From Prevotella sp. (GTDB lineage: Bacteria > Bacteroidota > Bacteroidia > Bacteroidales > Bacteroidaceae), in the NCBI GenBank assembly GCA_016281055.1, contig JAEEHW010000134.1:1-64000 (forward strand): DNA of 64,000 nucleotides, read 5' to 3'. Shown piece by piece: positions 41,020-50,341 of this stretch. Under the pieces are notes generated by a model. The model did no database searches. It worked only from the letters and a program-made list of their open reading frames with translations, and had not been told where the DNA came from. Position numbers and translations under genes: made by a program. Numbering within the stretch: position 1 is the first letter of the stretch; every line of letters starts with the position of its first letter.

Positions 41020-41862
41020 ATGAGAACGATAGCAGAAATAAAGGGCGCAATAGCGGCCGACTTCATGAACAACGCCACCATGGCGCAGCAGTACGGCTTT
41101 ACGCGCGGCGAAAAGTTTGACGAATGCTTCAGCGTGGTCAGCATTGAGAGCGTGCTGTTCTACATAGTGGCCGCAGCCGTGTGGGTGCTGGAGTGCCTGC
41201 TGGACGAGCACAAGAGCGACGTGGAGGCTGAGATAGAACAGATAATGCCGCACCGCCCGAAGTGGTACCGCGACAAGGCGCTGGCGTTCATGCTCGACAA
41301 GCCGCTCGTGACGGACACCGACCGCTACGACACCACCGGCATGGAAGAGGCGGAGATAAGGGCAGCCCACGTGGTGAAGTATGCCGCCGCCACGGAGAGT
41401 GCCGACACCGCACTGCTGACCATTAAGGTGGCGGGCGAGACGGACGGTGAACTGGCACCGCTCGCCTCAGATGCAGAGACACAGCTGACTGCATACCTTG
41501 CGGAGATAAAGGATGCCGGCGTGCGCATAGCACTGGTGAACCAGGAAGCAGACAGGTTCAGTTGCGAGATAGATATATACTATGACGCAACGATGGCGGC
41601 CGCTACGGTAAGGCAGTCGGTGGAACGTACGATAGGCAGCTATATCGGCGGTCTGCCGTTCAACGGCGAATACACCAACATGGCACTCGTCGATGCACTG
41701 CAGACCGTGGACGGCGTGCGCATAGCCGAGCTGAGGAGTGCAGAGGTGGTGGTCAACGGCGAAAGCACGCCCACACCGATTAATGCCCGCTATCTGCCGG
41801 CTGCAGGATACATGAAGGCAGAAACACTCACCGTAAACATGATAGTATATGGGCAAGTATGA
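41020..41862 (+). CDS. baseplate J-like protein (gp47)
   Basis: 280 residues. VESVLFYIVAAAVWVLECLLDEHKSDVEAEI and the C-terminal TVDGVRIAELRSAEVVVNGESTP with INARYLPAAGYM match gp47/J wedge proteins from Bacteroidota phages. It links the hub to the fibres. The end overlaps the next start by 14 bases. Confidence 0.82.
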   Translation: MRTIAEIKGAIAADFMNNATMAQQYGFTRGEKFDECFSVVSIESVLFYIVAAAVWVLECLLDEHKSDVEAEIEQIMPHRPKWYRDKALAFMLDKPLVTDTDRYDTTGMEEAEIRAAHVVKYAAATESADTALLTIKVAGETDGELAPLASDAETQLTAYLAEIKDAGVRIALVNQEADRFSCEIDIYYDATMAAATVRQSVERTIGSYIGGLPFNGEYTNMALVDALQTVDGVRIAELRSAEVVVNGESTPTPINARYLPAAGYMKAETLTVNMIVYGQV

Positions 41863-42343
41863 CGTGAAATATGACAGGCTGGCGGTGATGCTGCTGCCCG
41901 TGTGCCTCAGGGGTGAGCGGATGTGTGCTATGGCAAGGGTGGTGACTTCGGCAGTGGCGGCACTGCACGCAGATTTTTCAAAGTATAGGGCAGACGTGGC
42001 GTATCGCCTTGCGCACAACGGCCAGACGTGCTACCTCAGGGCTGCACTCAATGATCGTTTCGACCCGACGGAACGAGGTATCACCATTACGGAAAACCCG
42101 AGCGACGACGACAACGGCATTCTGCTGCACTGGAGGGAAACAGGCAGGTTCCACACACTGCATCAAAGGGAAACGGGCAATGCCTCGGTACTGTACCGCA
42201 GAGGGTACAACGGCGTGCTGCGCTACGGATTCTGGATAAACGTACCCGAACGGCTGCAAGGCACCTGTACGCTTGAGGAAGTCAGGGCGGTGGCGAACAT
42301 ATACAAGCTCGCTTCGATAAGATTCAAGGTTTCACTCGTTTAA
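41849..42343 (+). CDS. gp48-like baseplate protein
   Basis: 164 residues. LAVMLLPVCLRGERMCAMARVVTSAVAALHADFSKYRADVAYRLAHNGQTCYLRAALND is a typical opening for the protein next to J in Bacteroidota phages. Probably the tail protein I/gp48 counterpart that connects fibres. Confidence 0.65.
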   Translation: MGKYDVKYDRLAVMLLPVCLRGERMCAMARVVTSAVAALHADFSKYRADVAYRLAHNGQTCYLRAALNDRFDPTERGITITENPSDDDNGILLHWRETGRFHTLHQRETGNASVLYRRGYNGVLRYGFWINVPERLQGTCTLEEVRAVANIYKLASIRFKVSLV

Positions 42344-42363
42344 CATTATAACAATCAGAGTAT

Positions 42364-43281
42364 ATGGACAAGGTTACGGGCAACTATCTCGGCCAGTCGG
42401 GCAAGCACTTCCCGATGGACTGCGAGACGCTGGACTACATAGCGAAGAACCAGTCGCTGTGTGAGATGCTGGGCAATATAGCCGGCGACAAGATAATTAT
42501 CAGCGGATGCGAGTATAACGCCACGTATGGCACACGCAGTCAGGGCTACGTGTTCCTGCGCACGACAGAACACCCAGAGGGCGAGGTGCTGCGCTTTGAG
42601 GGTGGCGACAACGCAGAGACAACAGCATACGTCAAGAGCGAACACATACAGGTGAATGCCAACGGCTACACATACCCAAGGGCATACACCAGGCGCACAC
42701 TCGCCGCCGGCTACGGCACGGAGCAATATAGCTGGGAGGACTTCACACCGTTGCACAACTGCAAGGATATGTATAATGCACTCAGCGCACTGCAGACGGC
42801 ATTCAACAATCTGACGGGTGAACCGCTGGGCATAGTAAAGATGTGGGCAGGAAGTACGCTTCCCACCGGCTACCTATACTGCCAAGGTCAGAGCCTTTCC
42901 AGAATAGAATATGCCGACCTGTTTGATGCTATCGGCACACGCTTCGGCAGTGACGATGCCAGCACTTTCAAACTGCCTAATCTTCAAGGACGCTTCATCG
43001 TGGGATATGACGGCAATGACCCGGACTATGACCAGTTGGGTGAGACCGGTGGCAAGAAGACGCACACGCTGACGGTGAACGAAATACCGGAGCACAGCCA
43101 CTCGAAGCAGGTGACAATTAACGACGGTTATGGCTGGGAGTTTCATAATGACCGCATAGGAGCAACTGGAGGCACGGATAATCCAGGCGGCATATGGACG
43201 TCAGGCGATGCAGGTGGGGGACAGCCACATGAGAACCGCCCGCCGTTCTTTGTTTTGGCATACATAATCAAAGTTGAATAG
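42364..43281 (+). CDS. tail fibre with collar domain
   Basis: 305 residues. Residues about 150-305 carry the phage tail-collar fold: GIVKMWAGSTLPTGYLYCQGQSLSRIEYADLFDAIGTRFG, FKLPNLQGRFIVGYD, EIPEHSHSKQ and the end ENRPPFFVLAYIIKVE. The first half attaches to the baseplate. Confidence 0.85.
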   Translation: MDKVTGNYLGQSGKHFPMDCETLDYIAKNQSLCEMLGNIAGDKIIISGCEYNATYGTRSQGYVFLRTTEHPEGEVLRFEGGDNAETTAYVKSEHIQVNANGYTYPRAYTRRTLAAGYGTEQYSWEDFTPLHNCKDMYNALSALQTAFNNLTGEPLGIVKMWAGSTLPTGYLYCQGQSLSRIEYADLFDAIGTRFGSDDASTFKLPNLQGRFIVGYDGNDPDYDQLGETGGKKTHTLTVNEIPEHSHSKQVTINDGYGWEFHNDRIGATGGTDNPGGIWTSGDAGGGQPHENRPPFFVLAYIIKVE

Positions 43282-43289
43282 TTACGCTT

Positions 43290-43793
43290 ATGGCACAAGT
43301 TACAAGAGACATATTGAAAAGCTATTTCCGAACTGGGGCATACCCCACGGAAGAGCAGTTTGCCACACTGATAGATTCACTCAGACACTACCTCGACGAG
43401 GTGCCGATGTCGAAAGTGACTGGACTCACAGAGGCCCTGAACGGCAAGGCGGAAAAGGACATAGAGGGATATGAGAAGAAATCCATTGTCATCAGTGCTA
43501 CCGGCCAGACTCTCACGGCATCGGTGGGCAACATCTACCGTTGGAGCAGTGCAGTGGACACACTGTCGGTATTGCTGCCAGGTGAAGATGCTTCCTTTGC
43601 CGGCATAGTCACGCTACTGTTCACTACCGGCTCCGATCCTGACATATCGTTCCAGAGCACAGGCGGGCTGACGATATACTATCAGAGCGGTGTCAACTTT
43701 GCCGCCAATACTTCGTATGAAGTCAGCTGCCTGTATGCCGTGGACAGATGGATTGTAGCAATCAGCAAACTTTCAACAACTCTGGGAGGATAG
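43290..43793 (+). CDS. short fibre protein
   Basis: 167 residues. A Bacteroidota fibre-type start (VTRDILKSYFRTGAYPTEEQFATLIDS) leads to a C-terminal beta domain: ISATGQTLTASVGNIYRW ... SYEVSCLYAVDRWIVAISKL. The same domain ends the protein at 44285-45418. Confidence 0.7.
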   Translation: MAQVTRDILKSYFRTGAYPTEEQFATLIDSLRHYLDEVPMSKVTGLTEALNGKAEKDIEGYEKKSIVISATGQTLTASVGNIYRWSSAVDTLSVLLPGEDASFAGIVTLLFTTGSDPDISFQSTGGLTIYYQSGVNFAANTSYEVSCLYAVDRWIVAISKLSTTLGG

Positions 43794-43796
43794 CGT

Positions 43797-44285
43797 ATGG
43801 CAACAATGATGACACACAGGCATGCGCTGGGCGCATCGGAACTGGAATGGGTGCCGCTGGGCAAGTCCGTACCCTATAAAAGTGGTTACGACCAATGTAC
43901 GCAACTGACAACAGTGGTTGATGGCCGACATCCCATATATGGAGTAAGACGGGTATATGGAGGTTATGCATCCAATTATCTTGATAATAGCAATATACTG
44001 TTTTCTCCTACACCTGTCGCCACACCTACTAACAATACGAGCTTAGCCATTGCTTATGGACACTATTTCGGAGAAGCTGTGCCTCTGCTTAACAGACGGG
44101 CAACTCTAAATGATGCATTCACACAGAAGAACCACGGACAGTTGCCGTTTCGGTATGAATTTCTTTGTGAAATGCCAATTTATCTGCTGTATGTACAGAA
44201 AGGTATGACGGATTATGAAGCATTCGAAATACTGATAGAGAGAGAAACTTACAGATCAAGAACACCATATACGTATAACTACTGA
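43797..44285 (+). CDS. hypothetical fibre-cluster protein
   Basis: 162 residues. Starts MATMMTHRHALG, similar in style to MITMMTRRAARR of the 45431 protein. No domain recognised; Tyr-rich and probably a fibre part or tip. Stop overlaps the next ATG. Confidence 0.6.
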   Translation: MATMMTHRHALGASELEWVPLGKSVPYKSGYDQCTQLTTVVDGRHPIYGVRRVYGGYASNYLDNSNILFSPTPVATPTNNTSLAIAYGHYFGEAVPLLNRRATLNDAFTQKNHGQLPFRYEFLCEMPIYLLYVQKGMTDYEAFEILIERETYRSRTPYTYNY

Positions 44286-45418
44286 TGAAAAAGAGAATAG
44301 GCAATGACATGGCGTTTATATGGCATATATCACGCAGCGAGGGCGGCGTGACGGTGCCGGAGTCTTTCGCAGGCAAGGACGTGGTGGTGGAACTGCTTTC
44401 GCCTACACGCGCCACTGCGCAGATAGAGGATGTGGAAATCGCCGACGGTACGGTGAGGTTTACATTCCCGGGCAGAAACCAGACGGAGACAGGCAACTAT
44501 ACCGCCGTGCTCTATGAGAACCGAGGTGAGAACGGCATGGTAACGCTGGACGTCGTGCGTGTTGTGACGCTGGTTGCTCATTCCTGCCAGGAAGAACCCT
44601 CCTCTCCTGGAGATGAGATAAGCACGGATAACGTAGAGTTTGAAAGCGATATTGATGTATATAGCGGCGAACCTATCGAAGTCTATACCAAGGCTGAAAC
44701 TAACAACCTGCTGAGAGAGAAACAGAATGTCATAGAAGACCTTGCGGATATCCGTAGCGGTGCGGAGGCAGGGACAACAGCATATCAGAAACCACAGACG
44801 GGCATACCTTCGACGGACATGAGTGATGCGGTCAGATCATCACTCGGCAAGGCTGAAAGTGCATTGCAGGAGGAAGCTGATCCTACAGTACCGTCATGGG
44901 CCAAGCAGGCAAATAAGCCTGATTATACCGCAAGTGAAGTCGGTGCTGTGCCGACGACAAGAAAAGTGAACAATAAGTCACTGTCGGAAGATATAAACTT
45001 GACGGCAAGAGATGTTGGGGCATTACCCGATGATACGCCCATCCCCGAGGTTCCTGCCAACGTGTCGGCGTTCTATAACGATGCTGGTTACATTACCGAC
45101 GTCAGTGGTAAAGAAGACAAACAGGATATCACATCAAGCAGCGGTACAACTTTGTCAGCGGAGATAGGCAAATATTATCGCAGAACATCAGTTGGTACGC
45201 TGACGATTACATTGCCCACTATTACAGGAGCAACAAAGGTTCAGGGCGTCACCTTCATGTTGCAGACGTCATCAAGTCCGAGCGTTACTTTCCGCACTGC
45301 AAACAATGCAACAATTAATTACCAAAAGGACTTTGCCGTAGAAGCCAACGGCAAGTATGAGGTGACAGCCTTATGGAATGGCAGTGAGTGGACACTTACA
45401 ATGGTAATTTATCAGTAA
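44285..45418 (+). CDS. long fibre protein with BppU-like start
   Basis: 377 residues. The N-terminal domain (FIWHISRSEGGVTVPESFAGKDVVVELLSP ... NYTAVLYENRGENGMVTLDVV) resembles upper-baseplate or fibre-base proteins. A fibrous middle with EVYTKAETNNLLREKQNVIEDLADIRSGAEAG and AKQANKPDYTASEVGAVP follows, then the same C-terminal domain as the 43290 protein. Confidence 0.72.
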   Translation: MKKRIGNDMAFIWHISRSEGGVTVPESFAGKDVVVELLSPTRATAQIEDVEIADGTVRFTFPGRNQTETGNYTAVLYENRGENGMVTLDVVRVVTLVAHSCQEEPSSPGDEISTDNVEFESDIDVYSGEPIEVYTKAETNNLLREKQNVIEDLADIRSGAEAGTTAYQKPQTGIPSTDMSDAVRSSLGKAESALQEEADPTVPSWAKQANKPDYTASEVGAVPTTRKVNNKSLSEDINLTARDVGALPDDTPIPEVPANVSAFYNDAGYITDVSGKEDKQDITSSSGTTLSAEIGKYYRRTSVGTLTITLPTITGATKVQGVTFMLQTSSSPSVTFRTANNATINYQKDFAVEANGKYEVTALWNGSEWTLTMVIYQ

Positions 45419-45430
45419 GGAGGACAGTGT

Positions 45431-46120
45431 ATGATAACTATGATGACAAGAAGAGCAGCAAGGAGGGCTTCTGCGTCCCCGTTGTCAGGATTGCTGTACT
45501 GGTGGGATGGTAAAGGACATGCGACAAGCGGTGTGTGGGTTGACAGTATCAATGGTAAGCGTGTCGGTGACAGAGAAAACACAGCTGCTTATAATGGTAT
45601 GGGAATGACCACTGGTTCTCTGGCACAGACCAACGCCACCTTGGTTGACTCTACCAAAGCAACGCTTGAATGTGTTATCAAGGTACCATCTTCTATCAGT
45701 ACATCATTGGCTTATGAAGGACAGTTCCGAGGGAGTTACTATTCCAGTCCCGGCACTAAAAGATGGTCATGGGGTATCGTTAATGGTAAATTCTTCTTTT
45801 GGACTCACGTCCTTGGATATTTATATTTCTCCAACAATGTTTCTGCGCTCAACCTTGGACAAAGGAACGCATTGACGCTCACTTTCAACAACTCGGTCAT
45901 TACACTGTATGTCAACGGTAGCAGGATAGGGAGCGTGACGGCAACGAATTGGAGTATGCCGACAACGGCTGAGGCCAATAGTAACAGATTAACACTCCTG
46001 ATAAGGAATGAGGGCAATAGGTGGCAAGAGATAAACAGTGGCAAGGTGTGGGCGAGAATATTGTCGGATGAAGAGATTTTGCTCAGTTCGACGGAGAGTT
46101 TGAATTATTATTCGAATTGA
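45431..46120 (+). CDS. LamG/concanavalin-type fibre tip
   Basis: 229 residues. GLLYWWDGKGHATSGVWVDSINGKRV, ATLECVIKVPS and LTLTFNNSVITLYVNGSRIGSV have the typical lectin jelly-roll strands; the end AR ILSDEEI is usual in LamG-like phage tips. It may bind a surface glycan of the host. Confidence 0.72.
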   Translation: MITMMTRRAARRASASPLSGLLYWWDGKGHATSGVWVDSINGKRVGDRENTAAYNGMGMTTGSLAQTNATLVDSTKATLECVIKVPSSISTSLAYEGQFRGSYYSSPGTKRWSWGIVNGKFFFWTHVLGYLYFSNNVSALNLGQRNALTLTFNNSVITLYVNGSRIGSVTATNWSMPTTAEANSNRLTLLIRNEGNRWQEINSGKVWARILSDEEILLSSTESLNYYSN

Positions 46121-46134
46121 TAAACGACATAGTT

Positions 46135-46476
46135 ATGAAAACATACTACAACGAAGAAACAAGACAATACTACTACGAGGGCAAGAGTATGACAAGACGG
46201 CTCCCTGACGGTTCACTATGGTCAGGAGTACCAACAGTCGAGCGGTTAAATGAGTGGGGCTACAAACCCTATGAGCCGCAGACACCGGAACCAACAGAGA
46301 AAGAACTTCGTGAACAGAGGATGCAGGAGATAGTTTCGGAACTGCAGTCTATGGACTATCTTACCTCTAAGTATATCGATGGAGAGGATATGACAGAATA
46401 TGGTGACTGGCAGGCAAAGCGCAAGGTGTTGCGTGAAGAATACCGCCAGTTGGAAAGCGAACAGAACGAAGAATAA
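46135..46476 (+). CDS. fibre-assembly-like small protein
   Basis: 113 residues from the ATG at 46135 (a TTG at 46117 is in frame but weaker). MKTYYNEETRQYYYEGKSMTRRLPDGSLWSGVP then a charged helical tail, the shape of tail-fibre assembly proteins of Bacteroidota phages. Last gene of the rightward late operon. Confidence 0.65.
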   Translation: MKTYYNEETRQYYYEGKSMTRRLPDGSLWSGVPTVERLNEWGYKPYEPQTPEPTEKELREQRMQEIVSELQSMDYLTSKYIDGEDMTEYGDWQAKRKVLREEYRQLESEQNEE

Positions 46477-46483
46477 TACCAAC

Positions 46484-46535
46484 AAAAAGAAGCAGAAGAC
46501 AGTAATGTATTACATTCAGCCTTCTGCTTCTTTTT
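46484..46535 (+). terminator. terminator of the rightward late operon
   Basis: AAAAAGAAGCAGAAG (46484-46498) pairs with CTTCTGCTTCTTTTT (46521-46535), ending in T5. Confidence 0.85.
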
Positions 46536-46633
46536 GCTCAATACCATTCAAACGTCTGTTCAAAAGGCATTCAAACATCATTAAACGACCATTAAAGAAC
46601 CATTCAAAACAATCAGTGTTTCATTTTCAGTTC

Positions 46634-46692
46634 ACATCTCGTTTTTTATATTTTTGGTACATTTCGTTTTGGAAAATGGTACATTTCGTTTT
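46634..46692. other. right-end transposase-site cluster (R3-R1)
   Basis: Inverted cores ACATCTCGTTTT (46634-46645), ACATTTCGTTTT (46659-46670) and ACATTTCGTTTT (46681-46692). R1 and R2 share 17 bases and are 22 apart, as in Mu. The gap 46540-46846 otherwise shows no supported gene. Confidence 0.65.
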
Positions 46693-46846
46693 GGCGATTA
46701 TATTTGGAAGTCTGGTAAACTTTTTCATGAATGATAAGAAGATGACGCAATCGAAACGTCCACGTGGGTGATTATTATGACAGATTGCTCACTCTGTAGG
46801 TATATATACTATGGTGTATATGTACTGTGCTATGAGTGAAGCGTAT

Positions 46847-47029
46847 CTATTTGTAATTATCTCTTCGGCGTGGGCTAACTGGTTGCTTATCCTTATCATT
46901 CGGGTTTACCAGAGCCTCAAGCAAGGGATAAGCAGAAGGTACAGCAACCCACGTCTTTTTCATATCCCTAATTTTATTATTAACAGCCGACTCAGAGGGC
47001 GCTATAGGCAGAGAATCTAATGACGACAT
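46847..47029 (-). CDS. possible small host gene or fragment
   Basis: 60 residues, SSLDSLPIAPSESAVNNKIRDMKKTWVAVPSAYPLLEALVNPND and on, with normal codon use. Its ATG overlaps the ATG of the divergent gene at 47028, which is odd, and a stop lies just upstream. It may be the remnant of a gene cut by prophage insertion or a small protein; I do not recognise it. Confidence 0.35.
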   Translation of the reverse strand: MSSLDSLPIAPSESAVNNKIRDMKKTWVAVPSAYPLLEALVNPNDKDKQPVSPRRRDNYK

Positions 47030-47807
47030 GGATTACAACAAACAGTTAGATAACCTTTTCATCCGTTGGATGGAAAGCCTTGATGAAGAACAACGAAATT
47101 TGTTCTGTAAGGATGGATTGATGCTTAAGGCTGACAAGCCAGAGGAGTATGTGGATGAACGATGGAACAAGATGCAACGACGTGTGATGTTCCTTGTAAA
47201 AGATAAGAATACTCCTGAAGGTGATGACACTCGAAGATGGTCTCTTGATGAAAACATGTGCAAACTCAGTGGTGGTAATGTCGGTCGAACAGGATTCTTT
47301 CCTAATATTGCTCGGATATTCTACGGTTTGCAGGTAATTACTGCTGATAATAATGGAGTAGGAGCTGATGAATTGACCAAAGACAAGAAGAATGAAGTGC
47401 TACAAGTATGGAATACAGAACCTTTTGCTTTTGTAGAGGCAAAGAAAGTGGCAGGACATTCTTGTGTGTCAAGTGAAGAGGTAACTAAGGCCATGCAACG
47501 TGATAAAGAGTTCTTAAAAGAAGAAATAGATATTCTCCGCCCCAATATCATACTTTGTTGTGATGCCGGAGATTCACAGTTCAATTTCATTACTTCCGAG
47601 TATTTCGCAGGCAAAGAAGCAGAGAAAATAGAATATACCTATCCTCTTGCTCCACACATGAAATGTTGTCTGTGGTATTATCCCGATGATTGTGTTGCGG
47701 TGATAAAGTCATATCATCCGACTCGTACAGGTAAACAAGGAGACTGGGTGATATACGAACGCGTAATAAGTCCATTCCGCAAATTAGTAACAAACCATAA
47801 AATCTAA
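47028..47807 (+). CDS. unknown protein, possibly uracil-DNA-glycosylase-like fold
   Basis: 259 residues. RRVMFLVKDKNTPEGDDTRRW, DILRPNIILCCDAGDSQFNFI and VIKSYHPTRTGKQGDW resemble in order the N-terminal loop, central strand and HPS motif of UDG-superfamily proteins, but no catalytic Asp/His motif is certain. Cytoplasmic; not known to be part of an operon. Confidence 0.55.
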   Translation: MDYNKQLDNLFIRWMESLDEEQRNLFCKDGLMLKADKPEEYVDERWNKMQRRVMFLVKDKNTPEGDDTRRWSLDENMCKLSGGNVGRTGFFPNIARIFYGLQVITADNNGVGADELTKDKKNEVLQVWNTEPFAFVEAKKVAGHSCVSSEEVTKAMQRDKEFLKEEIDILRPNIILCCDAGDSQFNFITSEYFAGKEAEKIEYTYPLAPHMKCCLWYYPDDCVAVIKSYHPTRTGKQGDWVIYERVISPFRKLVTNHKI

Positions 47808-47822
47808 GAAATCACTTTTATC

Positions 47823-48377
47823 ATGAAGAAATTACTATTAGCATTATTCGTTATACAGACTGTAACGATACTTGTACTTGTATATGTTCTTTTACGGAGG
47901 TCTTCGGTAGACTCAACTGATTCATCGCTGCAAACGGATAAAATTGCGGCAGAAGACAAATATGATGCGTCTAATGATGTCTATGACTTTTGGCTTGGCA
48001 CATTGTTTATTAATGGTACAATCTATAGATTGGGGGAAACGCAAGCTGTTTTGATATTAGAAAAGAAAGGTGTTGATACATATGTTGGTAAACTTAATAT
48101 GTTTGTAGGTTCAACAGAAATAGAAACAGGACGATTCTATCCGGAAAATGGCAGATTGGAGGGTAAGGTGAGAGCAAAATCTAATGGCAACGAACTTTTG
48201 GTAACAATGGTGGAAGCGGAGACTTACGCTGGAGATATAGAAAATCATTTCGAAGGGGATTTCGTAGGGGAAAGTCAAATTTTCAAGATAACCTATAATA
48301 ATGGGAATTATACGACAGTTCCGATAGGTAAGATGGAACATTACTATGATGGTGGAGATATTACTACAAAGAAATAA
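47823..48377 (+). CDS. hypothetical membrane-anchored protein
   Basis: 184 residues. N-terminal anchor (LLLALFVIQTVTILVLVYVLL), then an extracytoplasmic domain with strands (GTLFINGTIYRLGETQAVLILEKK; GKVRAKSNGNELLVTM). No family recognised. Follows the previous gene by 15 bases in the same direction. Confidence 0.65.
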   Translation: MKKLLLALFVIQTVTILVLVYVLLRRSSVDSTDSSLQTDKIAAEDKYDASNDVYDFWLGTLFINGTIYRLGETQAVLILEKKGVDTYVGKLNMFVGSTEIETGRFYPENGRLEGKVRAKSNGNELLVTMVEAETYAGDIENHFEGDFVGESQIFKITYNNGNYTTVPIGKMEHYYDGGDITTKK

Positions 48378-48475
48378 ATGCTACATGCTTTTGATATTGT
48401 GATAAGGAAACTTTTATATAAAAACGGAGATGCCGAAAGCCGTCAAGTGGAGGCAAAAACTAAAATCAATGTATT

Positions 48476-48616
48476 ATGACTTATAACTTAAATTTTCCGA
48501 ACGGGAACGTTCAAACGTACAACAGTTTGTGGGACATGGAAAAAGCTGCACGCTTAATGGGTGGTGAAGCAAAAATGATTAATTCAGACACTTATGCTTT
48601 TGTATCTAAAAAGTAA
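48476..48616 (+). CDS. small hypothetical protein
   Basis: 46 residues, beginning TYNLNFPNGNVQTYNSL and ending SDTYAFVSKK. It has good codon structure, an ATG and a terminator 10 bases after the stop. No family recognised. Confidence 0.45.
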   Translation: MTYNLNFPNGNVQTYNSLWDMEKAARLMGGEAKMINSDTYAFVSKK

Positions 48617-48626
48617 TTAAAGTTTC

Positions 48627-48673
48627 AGGCTCTGTCGCAAATATCCATATGCGAAATTTACGGCAGAGCCTTT
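48627..48673 (+). terminator. terminator of the 47028-48616 group
   Basis: AGGCTCTG (48627-48634) pairs with CAGAGCCT (48664-48671), followed by T; the loop holds a further ATATGCGAAAT-like fold. Confidence 0.65.
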
Positions 48674-48796
48674 ACTTTGCATGTATTTTACTTATTATTT
48701 ATTTGTAAATATATAAAAGAAAAACGGATTACACAAACTTATGCAATCCGTGTAATCCGTTAAATCTGTTGTTTGAAATTATCTGCTATTCTATAA

Positions 48797-50281
48797 TTAC
48801 AGAATGCTCTTAACTGTCTCAAGCATACCCTTAGACTGGATGTCGTTCAGGAAGCCTTCAACCATGTCTGTGAGACCTGGGATTTTGTTGAGATCACCGT
48901 GCTCACCCCAGATCCAATCAGCAGCGAGAACGCCCTCGGCAACCTTACGGGTGTCGTTGGTAGCCCACAACTGTGTGAGGAGATCCATGATCTTCTGATC
49001 GTCGTTTGGCTGGATAGGTGCGCCGTCAGCACGTGTGCCGCCCTTGTAGTATGTGATGATGGCAGCGAGACCGAGAACGAGACCCTTTGGCAGTTCGCCC
49101 TTGCGCTCCAGATATATCTTCACTCCCGGCAGGTCGCGAGCCTGGAACTTCGGGAATGAGTTGAGCATGATAGATGTAACCTGGTGGTCAACGTATGGGT
49201 TGTCGAAGCGCTCCAATACGTCGGCAGCAAACTTCTGCAGCTCGTCCATAGGCAGGTTGAGGGTCTGCATGAGTTCGTCATACTGTACCTTCTTGATATA
49301 CTTGCCTACTACCTCGTCGTGCAGTGCGTCGCGTACGATGTTGATGCCTGAGAGGTAAGCAACTGGTGAAAGAACGGTGTGAGGACCGTTGAGCAGTGTA
49401 ACCTTACGCTCATGGTAAGGAGCCTCAGACTCAGCGATGAGAACGTGCAGGCCAGCCTGGTCGGCAGGGAACTCTGCGCGCAGTTCCTCGCATGACATGT
49501 TCTCTGGACGCTCGATAACCCAGAGGTGGAATATCTCAGCCTGAACAACGAGGTTGTCCTTATAGCCAATCTTCTGCTGAATCTCAGCGATGTCCTTGCG
49601 TGGGAAACCAGGAACGATGCGGTCAACGAGAGTAGCGCAAACGTAGTTGTACTTCTCGAACCACTCCTTGAAACCTTCATAGTCCTTGCCGAGGTCTTCC
49701 TTCCACAGTTCGATGTACTTGCGGATGCAGTCCTTGAGGTGGTGACCATTCAGGAAGATAAGCTCACAAGGCATGATGATGAGACCCTTTGAAGGATCAC
49801 CGTTGAAAGCCTGGTAGCGGCGGTAGAGCAGCTGTACGAGCTTGCCTGGGTAAGAAGATGCAGGAGCATCAGACAGTTTGCAGGCAGGGTCGAAGGCAAT
49901 ACCAGCCTCTGTAGTGTTTGAAATCACGAAGCGGATGTCCGGCTGCTCAGCCAAGGCCAGATAAGCCCAGTTCTGAGCGTATGGGTCGATACCGCGGCTG
50001 ATTACGTCGATACGGTCGAGCTGGTTGACAGCCTCGCCATTGAGACGTCCCTGAAGGTTAACATGATACAGGCAATCCTGACCATTAAGCCACTGCACCA
50101 TACCCTTGTCGATAGGCTGAACAACAACGACAGAACCATTGAAATTGGTTTTTGCGTTCATGTTCCATACAATCCAGTCAACGAAAGCGCGAAGGAAATT
50201 ACCCTCACCAAACTGGATAATCTTCTCAGGCGCAGTGCTCTTAGGGGCAGTCTGCCTGTTAAGTGATTTTAGTTGTGTCAT
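48797..50281 (-). CDS. uxaB: tagaturonate reductase
   Basis: 494 residues of the mannitol dehydrogenase family. The NAD-binding start EKIIQFGEGNFLRAFVDW, the LVDRIVPGFP signature, KVTLLNGPHTVLSPVAYLSG and KFQARDLPGVK match UxaB, which reduces tagaturonate to altronate in galacturonate catabolism. Size fits. It stands alone here with its own promoter, though pectin-related esterases occur 8 kb away. Confidence 0.92.
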   Translation of the reverse strand: MTQLKSLNRQTAPKSTAPEKIIQFGEGNFLRAFVDWIVWNMNAKTNFNGSVVVVQPIDKGMVQWLNGQDCLYHVNLQGRLNGEAVNQLDRIDVISRGIDPYAQNWAYLALAEQPDIRFVISNTTEAGIAFDPACKLSDAPASSYPGKLVQLLYRRYQAFNGDPSKGLIIMPCELIFLNGHHLKDCIRKYIELWKEDLGKDYEGFKEWFEKYNYVCATLVDRIVPGFPRKDIAEIQQKIGYKDNLVVQAEIFHLWVIERPENMSCEELRAEFPADQAGLHVLIAESEAPYHERKVTLLNGPHTVLSPVAYLSGINIVRDALHDEVVGKYIKKVQYDELMQTLNLPMDELQKFAADVLERFDNPYVDHQVTSIMLNSFPKFQARDLPGVKIYLERKGELPKGLVLGLAAIITYYKGGTRADGAPIQPNDDQKIMDLLTQLWATNDTRKVAEGVLAADWIWGEHGDLNKIPGLTDMVEGFLNDIQSKGMLETVKSIL

Positions 50282-50333
50282 TTGTCTTAGTTTTGTTTAT
50301 TGAATTTGAAATTTTGCATAGTAATAGATGTTG

Positions 50334-50341
50334 CAAAATTA
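50334..50341 (-). promoter_or_regulatory. promoter -7 element of uxaB
   Basis: TAATTTTG on the minus strand, about 50 bases upstream of the start. The -33 region is not clear. Confidence 0.55.

Larger units (their letters stand above)
15376..46704. mobile_element. Mu-like transposable prophage (ends approximate)
   Basis: About 31 kb with S24 repressor, MuA- and MuB-like proteins, Mu-type head proteins (gp27, gp28, gp29/DUF935, MuF, gpG, gp36) and a contractile tail in Mu order (sheath to gp48, then fibres). Inverted AAAACGARATGT sites lie at both extremities. I place the left end at the TG of 15376, 12 bases outside site L1, and the right end within about 10 bases of R1; I found no convincing 5-bp target duplication, so both ends may be off by tens of bases. 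Confidence 0.85.

Noticed and set aside
42364..46476. Diversity-generating retroelement in the fibre cluster
   Set aside because: No reverse transcriptase and no variable/template repeat pair could be seen.
15355..46860. 5-bp target duplication at the prophage ends
   Set aside because: I compared bases before each left TG (15355, 15372, 15376, 15480) with those after right-side CA positions and found no match.
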